From the NCBI GenBank assembly GCA_964626405.1, contig CAZVFE010000084.1, positions 1-6,405 on the forward strand: a stretch of DNA of 6,405 nucleotides, given 5' to 3'. The position numbers and the translations under genes are program-made. Shown here one piece after another: positions 1-6,405 of the stretch. Under the pieces are notes generated by a model that worked only from the letters and a program-made list of their open reading frames with translations, searched no databases and was not told the DNA's origin. The first letter of the stretch is position 1. Every line of letters starts with the position of its first letter. The stretch is from CAZVFE01 sp964626405 (lineage in GTDB: Bacteria; Bacteroidota; Bacteroidia; Cytophagales; Spirosomataceae).

Positions 1-554
1 ACTTTTTTTAATACTACACCTTCATCTTTTGTGACTACGATACAGATAGTTCCGTCTTTGATATGATTCCAATCTTGGATATATTCTCCAAATACCAAAC
101 TTCCTGATTCTAGGGGTAACATGGAATCTCCTTTTATTGGGAATACCCGATATTTTTTATCCCTTTCCAGAAAGGGTACTTGAAAAGAAGGAAGCTCTTG
201 GATGAAGTCAATATTATCATAAGAAGAAGTATAGCCCGCTAGCGCTCTCACTGGCACAAATTCAATATTCTCTTCATTGTTTTTATCTACGGTTGTAGCT
301 AAAATTCGTAGTTTATTAGTTGATCCGAAAAATTTCTTTTCTTCTAGGTTTTCTTTTAGTAGTTCGTCTAATTCTACTTGAAAAAACTGTGCTATTTTTA
401 TTAAATCAGCATATTTTGGCTCTGCTCTTCCAGATTCATAAGAGCCCAAGGTCGGTTTTTTTATCCCCAATAATTCAGCCAATTTTTCTTGCGAGGTCTT
501 CTCTGTTAACCTTTTGCGTAAAAAACGTAGATTTTGACTAAAAAAAGTATCCAT
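1..554 (-). CDS. LexA-like XRE/S24 self-cleaving transcriptional repressor (3' end beyond window)
   Basis: I translated this on the minus strand from the ATG at 554; 184 full codons are visible without a stop and the gene continues past position 1, so it is C-terminally incomplete. Residues about 7-66 form an XRE/Cro-type helix-turn-helix (SQEKLAELLGI, then KKPTLGSYESGRAEP). After a linker comes a LexA/UmuD/CI-type S24 domain: a candidate cleavage bond Ala106-Gly107 in the context VRALAGY, the nucleophile Ser144 in IKGDSM, and the probable general base Lys183 in GVVLKK, 39 residues after the Ser, close to the family spacing. By family knowledge, such proteins bind operator DNA as dimers and undergo RecA-stimulated self-cleavage during DNA damage. 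It is divergent from the polymerase operon, with a palindrome between them, so I infer that it represses that operon and itself. It is not canonical LexA, whose N-terminal domain is winged-helix, not XRE. The start is supported by the immediate run into the HTH; there is no clear Shine-Dalgarno, as is usual in Bacteroidota. Confidence 0.93.
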   Translation of the reverse strand, partial: MDTFFSQNLRFLRKRLTEKTSQEKLAELLGIKKPTLGSYESGRAEPKYADLIKIAQFFQVELDELLKENLEEKKFFGSTNKLRILATTVDKNNEENIEFVPVRALAGYTSSYDNIDFIQELPSFQVPFLERDKKYRVFPIKGDSMLPLESGSLVFGEYIQDWNHIKDGTICIVVTKDEGVVLKK

Positions 555-571
555 TTTACTTGTTAATTTCG

Positions 572-579
572 TATTTTTG
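572..579 (+). promoter_or_regulatory. Possible Bacteroidota -7 box for the dinB-dnaE operon
   Basis: TATTTTTG matches the Bacteroidetes -7 consensus TAnnTTTG and overlaps the left arm of the palindrome, so a repressor bound there would block it. It would give a 5' leader of roughly 75-80 nt before the polymerase ATG. No convincing TTG/TTTG element sits about 19-25 bp upstream, and the region is AT-rich, so a chance match is quite possible. Confidence 0.3.
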
Positions 580-598
580 AATAAAATTTATATTCAAA
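576..598. promoter_or_regulatory. 23-bp near-perfect palindrome, candidate operator of the divergent repressor
   Basis: The left arm TTTGAATA (576-583) and right arm TATTCAAA (591-598) are exact reverse complements separated by 7 bp. The inner bases AA/TT (585-586 with 588-589) also pair, so only the 584/590 pair breaks the dyad around a central T at 587. The site lies between the repressor start (554) and the polymerase start (664). Its length and two-fold symmetry fit a dimeric HTH protein binding two successive major grooves. That it is the operator of the neighbouring S24 repressor is inference; the symmetry is seen directly. Confidence 0.7.
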
Positions 599-602
599 TT
601 AA
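595..602 (-). promoter_or_regulatory. Weak candidate -7 box for the repressor gene
   Basis: Read on the minus strand this is TTAATTTG, one mismatch from TAnnTTTG. It overlaps the right arm of the palindrome and would leave a leader of about 35 nt before the repressor ATG at 554. No good -33 element was found. If real, it would place both divergent promoters under the same operator, giving autoregulation. Confidence 0.18.
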
Positions 603-663
603 AATATAAATGCTTAATAAAGATAGGAATTTTATTCATAATTATCAATAATTCAAGTTTTTT

Positions 664-1851
664 ATGCAAGATAGGGCAATTGTACACATGGATTTGGATA
701 GTTTCTTCGTATCGGTAGAGCGATTGAAGGATTCGCAATTGGTGGGCAAGCCAGTGATTGTAGGGGGGATGTCTGATCGGGGTGTAGTGGCTGCTTGTAG
801 TTATGAGACTCGGAAATTTGGTGTGCATTCTGCCATGCCGATGAAAATGGCCCGCAGACTTTGTCCGGATGCTATCATCCTCCGTGGAGATTTTGATTCG
901 TATAGTTCCTATTCTAAGCAAGTAACCGAACTGATTACCGAGCGCGCTCCTTTGGTAGAAAAAGCCTCTATTGATGAGTTTTATTTAGATATGACGGGCA
1001 TGGAGCGGTTTTTTGGTACCTATCAATTTGCTACGGATTTACGTCAACGTATCTTAAAAGAAATTGGTTTAACGATTTCTTTTGGTTTATCTACGAATAA
1101 AACGGTTTCAAAGGTAGCCACCAATTTTGTGAAGCCTGCTGGTCAATACCAGGTTTTACGCGGAGAAGAAAAAGCCTTTTTGGCACCCCTGACGGTCAAT
1201 AAAATCCCCATGATTGGTTCAGTGACTTCTCAAACTTTGCGTAGTATGGGCATTACCCATGTGGGTACTTTGAGCCAGATGCCTTTGCGTGTACTAGAGA
1301 AAACCTTCGGAAAGCTTGGTACCATGCTCTGGGAACGCGCAAACGGAATCGATCTTCGTCCTGTAGTTCCCTACCACGAACAAAAGTCGATGTCGAAAGA
1401 AATGACTTTCGAGCGGGATACGACGGATATTTTATTATTGAAGCGGATTTTGATTAATCTGGTAGAGCAATTGGCCTATGATTTACGGGGTATGCGCAAT
1501 TGTACTTCTTGTATTACCATCAAGTTGCGTTATGCCAATTTTGATACGCATACGCGTCAGATTAGTTTTCCGGCAACGGCCTCTGATCACCGATTAATTC
1601 CTGCGGCTTTGGAGGTATTTGAAAAATTATATGATCGACGTTTATTGATTCGCTTGATTGGTGTACGGTTTTCTAAATTGGTACAAGGGGAGGAGCAATT
1701 AAACTTATTTGATAATGGGGGACGTTTAGCTCCTTTGTATCAGGCGATGGATTGGGTGAAAGGTCGATATGGTGAATTTTCCCTTTTACGTGCTTCGGGG
1801 ATGATGAATCGAGAGGAAAAAAGAAATTATTTGCCAGAGTCTACCGAATAA
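664..1851 (+). CDS. dinB: Y-family translesion DNA polymerase (DinB/Pol IV-like core with UmuC-like C-terminal tail)
   Basis: This 395-residue protein is a low-fidelity polymerase that would copy past damaged template bases. The palm motifs are intact: HMDLDSFF carries Asp10 and the probable steric-gate Phe15, and KASIDEFYLD carries Asp104-Glu105, so all three metal-binding carboxylates are present. CSYETRKFGVHSAMP (45-59) is the typical fingers segment. The motif GLSTNKTVSKVATNFVKPAG (141-160) and the following helix-hairpin-helix IPMIGSVTSQTLRSMGI are also typical, and the little-finger domain occupies about 240-340. QLNLF (345-349) is a beta-clamp binding pentapeptide, followed by a 46-residue tail (LYQAMDWVKGRYG) that resembles the end of UmuC more than that of DinB, whose clamp motif is normally terminal. 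The gene is divergent from the S24 repressor and starts a likely operon, with the dnaE-type gene 15 bp downstream. No Shine-Dalgarno is visible; the ATG is supported by its placement just before the first catalytic Asp. ImuB is unlikely because ImuB lacks these carboxylates. Confidence 0.95.
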   Translation: MQDRAIVHMDLDSFFVSVERLKDSQLVGKPVIVGGMSDRGVVAACSYETRKFGVHSAMPMKMARRLCPDAIILRGDFDSYSSYSKQVTELITERAPLVEKASIDEFYLDMTGMERFFGTYQFATDLRQRILKEIGLTISFGLSTNKTVSKVATNFVKPAGQYQVLRGEEKAFLAPLTVNKIPMIGSVTSQTLRSMGITHVGTLSQMPLRVLEKTFGKLGTMLWERANGIDLRPVVPYHEQKSMSKEMTFERDTTDILLLKRILINLVEQLAYDLRGMRNCTSCITIKLRYANFDTHTRQISFPATASDHRLIPAALEVFEKLYDRRLLIRLIGVRFSKLVQGEEQLNLFDNGGRLAPLYQAMDWVKGRYGEFSLLRASGMMNREEKRNYLPESTE

Positions 1852-1866
1852 ATTCAGTATAAAATC

Positions 1867-4778
1867 ATGTATTTAAACTGTCATTCTTATTATAGTTTGC
1901 GTTATGGGACTCTATCGCCCGAGGAATTAGTGGATATTGCTGCAGAGCTGGGGATTGAGGCCTTGGCATTGACGGACATTCATCGGACTTCCGGTGTATT
2001 TGATTTTCTGCGGGCTTGTAGTAAAAAGGGAATTAAGCCGGTGGTGGGCATGGAATTTCGGGGGGAGGAGGATACACTTTTATATATCTTATTGGCTCGG
2101 AATGCCCAAGGTTTTGAATGGATCAATCATTTTGCTACGGGCTATCAATTGAAGCAAAAGCCTTGGCCGGATAGGGTGGAGGCGCCTTCGGATATTTATG
2201 TGATTTATCCTTTTGCACGAAGGAATAAGCTAGGGAAATTGGCAGAGAACGAATGGATTGGTGTGCAATGGGTAGACAGGAATGCTTTATGGAAGGAAAA
2301 GAAACGTACAAAGATGCTTTGGGCACAGCCGATTACTTTTCGCAATAAGCAGGGCTATTCCATGCATCGTTTATTAAGGGCAATAGATAAGAATGTTTTA
2401 CTGAGTAAATTACCGAGTTCTGCTCATGCCAATGACCAGGAAGTGCCTATTTCTCCTACTAAATGGCGGGAATTATTGAAGGATTATCCGGAATTATTGG
2501 AGAATGCTGAGCGAATATTGGCAGCTTGTTCTTTTGAATTTTCGTTTGAAGAACCGAAGAATCGACAATTATTTGGGGTAAGTAGAGAAGATGATTTTGA
2601 ATTATTGTCGAAACTAGCCTATGATGGATTGGCCTATCGGTATAAAAAGAATGATCGACAGGCGCGTGCGCGGGTAGACCGGGAATTGAAGATTATCCAT
2701 GAATTAAATTATGATTCTTATTTTTTGATTACCTGGGATATTATCCGTTATGCTCGTTCTCGGGGGTATTTTCATGTAGGAAGGGGGAGTGGTGCCAATT
2801 CGATTGTGGCTTATTGTTTGGGCATTACGGATGTGGATCCGATTGAATTGGATTTGTATTTTGAGCGTTTTATCAATCCACACCGAACCTCTCCACCTGA
2901 TTTTGATATTGATTTTTCCTGGGATGAGCGCGATGAGATCATTGATTATATATTTAAGCGTTATGGAAGCAGGCATGTTTGTTTATTAGCAACTTATGTG
3001 ACCTTCAAGGATAAGTCGATTTATCGGGAGCTTGCCAAGGTTTTTGGTTTGCCGAAGCCAGAGATTGATGCTTGGTTGGAGCCTGAAAAGGCCATGCGGG
3101 AGGCGGATTCTGATTTACATCGTTTGATTCTCAAGTATGGGAATTTATTATTGGATTTCCCGAACTATCTGAGTATTCATGCCGGTGGGATTTTGATTTC
3201 GGAGAAGCCTTTAGCGAATTATACGGTTTTAGAACCCATGCCCAAGGGCTTCCCGATTTGTCAGTTCGATATGTATGTAGCCGAAGACATTGGTTTTGCC
3301 AAATTTGATGTGCTTTCTCAGCGTGGTTTGGGGCATATCAAAGAAGCGGTGGATATTATTAAGCGAAATCGGCAGGTGGATGTAGACATTCATCGGGTGC
3401 AGGATTTTAAGCAGGATGCTAAGATTCGTGAGCAGTTGGAGATGCACGAGACCATGGGCTGTTTTTATATTGAATCCCCAGCGATGCGTCAATTAATCAA
3501 GAAACTAGATTGCAATAATTATCTGACCTTAGTGGCTGCTTCCTCGATTATTCGTCCCGGTGTTGCCAGTTCCGGTATGATGAAGGAATATATACAGCGT
3601 CATCATCGTCCCAATGATTATGTTCCTGTGCATCCACTCATGGGGGAATTGATGCGAGAGACTTATGGGGTGATGGTTTATCAGGAGGATGTGATTAAGG
3701 TGGCGCATTATTTTGCGGGCTTGAGTTTAGCGGAGGCGGATGTTTTGCGACGGGGGATGTCTGGCAAGTATCGTTCGAGGGCTGAATTTGAGAAGATTCG
3801 GGATCAGTTTTTTATAAATTGTGCGCAGCGGGGCTATGAGGAGGAGGTATCGCGGGAGGTATGGCGACAAATGGAGAGTTTCAGTGGTTATTCATTTAGC
3901 AAGGCGCATTCTGCAAGTTTTGCGGTGGAGTCTTATCAGTCTTTGTACTTAAAAACCTATTATCCATTGGAGTTTATGGTGGCGGTGATTAATAATTTTG
4001 GGGGATTTTATCGGACGGAATTTTATTTGCATGAGGCGCGTAGATGGGGTGCGGAGATTGAGGTGCCGGATATCAACGAGAGTGAATATTTGACTCGATT
4101 AGAGGGGAGGGTGATTTGGATGGGATGGGTACATGTGAAGGGGTTGGAGAAGGGAGTGGTTCGACAAATTTTGGAGGCGCGGGAGCGGGGAGTGTTTAAA
4201 TCTTTGGCGGATTTTGTGCATCGGGTAAAATTGGGTATAGAGCAGGCGGTGATATTGATTCGGTTGGGCGCTTTTCGGGGTTTTGGAATAGGCAAGAAGC
4301 AATTATTATGGGAGGCACATGCCTTATTATGTGGTAAGAGGGAGAAGCAGAGCTATGTGAATATGGAGATATTTCCCGTGGAATATGAATTAGAGGAGAA
4401 TTATTATCCGGAATTTGTTTATGGTGCGCACGATGATGCTTTTGATGAATGGGAGATTTTGGGTTTTCCGCTGAGCAGTTCGATGTTTGAATTGGTGACG
4501 GATTTACCCGAAGATACGATGGATTCACGATTATTGTCGCGAAGCGGAGGCATTGCGGGCTATTTAGTTACTTTAAAACCTACCCGTACCAAGAAGCGAG
4601 AGCGAATGTATTTTGGTTATTTTGTTGATCGAAGGGGGGAATATTTTGATACAGTCCATTTTCCGAAGGATTTGGAAAACTATCAGTTCCAGGGCGGAGG
4701 CATTTATTGGCTAGAAGGCAAGGTAATCGAAGAATTTGGTCACCGCACCCTTCAGGTCCAAAAAATGCAGAAAATGGG
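1867..4778 (+). CDS. dnaE2: Short, probably error-prone DNA polymerase III alpha subunit (DnaE2/ImuC-like), 3' end lost in gap
   Basis: A total of 970 codons are readable before the N run; the true stop is not seen. Domain order: PHP domain from residue 2 (NCHSYYSLRYGTLS, then LALTDIH and GIKPVVGMEF); Pol III palm with GRGSGANSIVAYCLG (305-319) and DFDIDF (345-350), whose Asp347 and Asp349, with Asp481 in AKFDVLSQRGL, match the E. coli DnaE triad D401/D403/D555; fingers with GVMVYQEDVIKVA (601-613) and SGYSFSKAHSASFAVESYQ (673-691); a helix-hairpin-helix region about 735-815 ending in GIGKKQLLWEA; and an OB-fold about 893-970. A replicative DnaE is usually about 1150-1500 residues, whereas DnaE2/ImuC types are about 1000-1100, so this is the second, mutagenic kind. 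PHP metal ligands look degraded (Asn4 for the first His, Ile38 for the TDH His), suggesting no proofreading nuclease. I see no clear clamp motif after the hairpin region. It lies 15 bp after the Y-family gene, so the two are probably co-transcribed. Confidence 0.93.
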
Positions 4779-4878
4779 NNNNNNNNNNNNNNNNNNNNNN
4801 NNNNNNNNNNNNNNNNNNNNNNNNNNNNNNNNNNNNNNNNNNNNNNNNNNNNNNNNNNNNNNNNNNNNNNNNNNNNNN
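4779..4878. other. Assembly gap (100 Ns)
   Basis: A run of exactly 100 Ns, the usual placeholder for a scaffold gap of unknown true length. It hides the 3' end and stop codon of the dnaE-type gene, the intergenic region, and any terminator between the two convergent genes. The open frame that appears to continue to 4935 across the Ns is not real coding: bases after 4885 are the reverse strand of the PEtN transferase gene. Confidence 0.97.
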
Positions 4879-4884
4879 GTTCTT

Positions 4885-6390
4885 TCACAGGATCAAAGAA
4901 AAATCTTCTTGAAAGACCTCAGAATCGATATTTAGGAATTTTAAGGCAGTATGGAAGACATGGAATTGGGAGACAATCGGAGGGGTTTTATAGTGAATAC
5001 TGGAATCGGAAGACCAAAGAAGAAAGGGAATTTCTAATTGTTCTTTTGGTGCAAAGCTCTTTGGAATTCCATGCATATAAAGGTTATTTTCACCCAAAGA
5101 TTCACCATGGTCTGAAACAAAGAGCACGGAGGCAGGAAGATCCTTAAATTCATGAATTATTTCTGAAAGAAGGAAATCCGTATATAAAATGGTATTATCA
5201 TAAGCATTGAATAATTCTTGCTGACTACAATTGGACAATTCCACGGAGCTACAAACTGGTTTAAAAACTTCAAAATTAGGAGGGTATTTTTTATAATAGG
5301 TAGGTCCATGTGAGGTGCTAGTATGCAAAACAACTAAGATTTTATCTTTTTTGGATTCAAGTACTTCTTTTTTCAAATTGGCCAGGAGGATATCATCGTA
5401 TTCTTTATTTAATTCTGGGAAGGAGGAATGGATTTGATCGATATTTTGATAATTAGGGAAATGGGATGGAGGTTCACCCGTATTGGAAGTTCGCCAAATG
5501 ACCTCCACACCGTTGCGGTAAAGGTAATTGGGGAGGGATTCATAAGGAGTGGAAGAATCTTTATGGGAGAGAATGGCCTTTACTCCTTCTCGGGTATAGG
5601 TTGCATGGGCGATGGCATTAAAATGTGCCAAATTGGGGAGAGTACTCAAAATTGGATTCGTATTTTTTGAATACCCATAGAGTGAAAAATGGTCTTTTCG
5701 AGCGGATTCTCCGATTACCAGTATAAAAATAGATTTTTTTGAATCCTTGATTTTAGCCTTTGGGAGAAGGACCTCCTTTTCATTTTTCTCTGCTTGGTGG
5801 GTAAAATATCGGAAAGAATTTACGGTATAAGACCAGGGTAAAACCAGTGCTCCTAATTGTTTAGCATTTTTATCTACCCATAACCAATTTTTTCCATTGG
5901 AAAATACGAGTAGGAGGGTAAAGACCAGAGTGAAAAGAAAGCGAATACTAAGAATTTTTAGACTTGTTTTTTGGAATTTAATCCGAAAAGAAAGGAAGGT
6001 TGTAAAGCTTCCGAAGATTAGGCAAAAAAGAATGAATCCTGTTGAAATAAAGGCAAAAGCCTCTTGGAAATTCGTATTCCATAGATTTTCCATCATGGAT
6101 TCGTCGAGAATTATTCCGTATTGATTAATAAAATGAATGGCGATAATATTAAGAAAGAAAAGGAGGGAGGTGAAAATTCTTCCTGTGGTATTAGAAATTG
6201 AAAAGAATAAAAAGAATATAAAAGCATTGACAACCAGGAGTAAGCTGCTGATACTTAGGATTAAGAATATTCCAGAAAAAGAGTAATAATTAAGGTTTTG
6301 GAGAATAAAATTGTAAAGTGGGGCATGAAAAAACACCAAGTTTACCAAGCTCAAATATATAACTATTTGATCGTTTTTTGAAAATTTCAT
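4885..6390 (-). CDS. Inner-membrane phosphoethanolamine transferase (EptA/CptA family)
   Basis: This complete 501-residue protein would transfer phosphoethanolamine from phosphatidylethanolamine to an envelope acceptor, typically lipid A or core sugar, on the periplasmic face. Five N-terminal membrane segments lie at about 9-30, 38-64, 71-88, 110-135 and 148-164. The stretch MENLWNTNFQEA keeps Asn102, Thr106 and Glu110 with the spacing of lipid-substrate residues in EptA and MCR. The sulfatase-fold domain has Glu228 in VIGESARKDHFSLYGY, the probable nucleophile Thr266 in ATYTREGV, His361 in SHGPTYYKKYP, paired cysteines 380 and 388, NAYDNTILYTD (395-405), zinc ligands Asp427-His428 in SDHGESLGE, and His440 in YMHGIP. 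GES in place of GET and the YTREG nucleophile context lean toward the EptC/CptA branch, so the acceptor is uncertain. Its TGA lies 6 bp from the gap, convergent with the dnaE-type gene. The ATG at 6390 has only an A-rich leader and no Shine-Dalgarno. Related enzymes lower polymyxin sensitivity, but nothing here shows that for this one. Confidence 0.94.
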   Translation of the reverse strand: MKFSKNDQIVIYLSLVNLVFFHAPLYNFILQNLNYYSFSGIFLILSISSLLLVVNAFIFFLFFSISNTTGRIFTSLLFFLNIIAIHFINQYGIILDESMMENLWNTNFQEAFAFISTGFILFCLIFGSFTTFLSFRIKFQKTSLKILSIRFLFTLVFTLLLVFSNGKNWLWVDKNAKQLGALVLPWSYTVNSFRYFTHQAEKNEKEVLLPKAKIKDSKKSIFILVIGESARKDHFSLYGYSKNTNPILSTLPNLAHFNAIAHATYTREGVKAILSHKDSSTPYESLPNYLYRNGVEVIWRTSNTGEPPSHFPNYQNIDQIHSSFPELNKEYDDILLANLKKEVLESKKDKILVVLHTSTSHGPTYYKKYPPNFEVFKPVCSSVELSNCSQQELFNAYDNTILYTDFLLSEIIHEFKDLPASVLFVSDHGESLGENNLYMHGIPKSFAPKEQLEIPFLLWSSDSSIHYKTPPIVSQFHVFHTALKFLNIDSEVFQEDFSLIL

Positions 6391-6405
6391 TTTATTAGTG
6401 GTTAA

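Noticed and set aside
320..541. Plus-strand open frame of 73 codons
   Set aside because: It is antisense to the clear HTH/S24 repressor gene and has a low-complexity, family-less translation.
627..654. Imperfect inverted repeat GAATTTTATT / AATAATTC before the polymerase start
   Set aside because: It needs a gap to pair, is almost all A/T, and is weaker than the 576-598 dyad, so chance is the simplest explanation.
556..921. Minus-strand open frame of 121 codons over the regulatory gap and the start of the Y-family gene
   Set aside because: It lies mostly antisense to conserved palm motifs of the polymerase and shows no recognisable domain.
2704..2976. Minus- and plus-strand open frames inside the DnaE palm region
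   Set aside because: They overlap the catalytic DFDIDF region of dnaE in other frames; their composition fits shadow frames.
4707..5147. Plus-strand open frame spanning the N gap
   Set aside because: It is kept open only by Ns, being an out-of-frame shadow of dnaE before the gap and antisense to the transferase after it.
5659..5674. GTATTTTTTGAATAC-like sequence resembling the left arm of the palindrome
   Set aside because: It lies inside the PEtN transferase coding region, encodes part of the conserved YSKNTNP segment, and is best explained by codon content.

Overview
The window is AT-rich and looks like a draft-assembly fragment from a Bacteroidota (Bacteroidetes-type) bacterium. The reasons are the lack of clear Shine-Dalgarno sequences before the genes, a TAnnTTTG-like promoter box in the regulatory gap, and the gene set itself: a LexA-like XRE/S24 regulator, a Y-family polymerase and a short second DnaE, an arrangement I recall from this phylum. 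The assignment is an inference; there is no rRNA or other marker gene.

Layout: (i) Positions 1-554, minus strand, hold the 5' part of a self-cleaving (S24 peptidase) helix-turn-helix repressor that runs off the window edge. (ii) Positions 555-663 are a 109-bp divergent regulatory region with a near-perfect 23-bp palindrome (576-598), the best operator candidate. (iii) Positions 664-1851, plus strand, encode a catalytically intact Y-family DNA polymerase (DinB-like core, with a UmuC-like clamp motif and tail). (iv) From 1867, 15 bp downstream, comes a short DnaE-type polymerase III alpha subunit (DnaE2/ImuC-like), followed for 970 codons until a run of 100 Ns (4779-4878). (v) Positions 4885-6390, minus strand, encode a complete five-TM phosphoethanolamine transferase of the EptA/CptA sulfatase-fold family, convergent with dnaE.

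Reading: items i-iv look like a self-contained damage-inducible mutagenesis (translesion synthesis) module. The likely logic is that the repressor binds the shared palindrome and represses itself and the polymerase operon. DNA damage (RecA-ssDNA) would trigger cleavage at Ala106-Gly107 and release both polymerases. Compared with the textbook imuA-imuB-dnaE2 cassette, no ImuA is visible here, and the Y-family partner keeps its catalytic carboxylates instead of being an inactive ImuB. The PEtN transferase is a separate envelope-modification gene with no evident functional link. No mobile elements, RNA genes, CRISPR arrays or clear terminators were seen; any terminator between the convergent genes would lie in the N gap.
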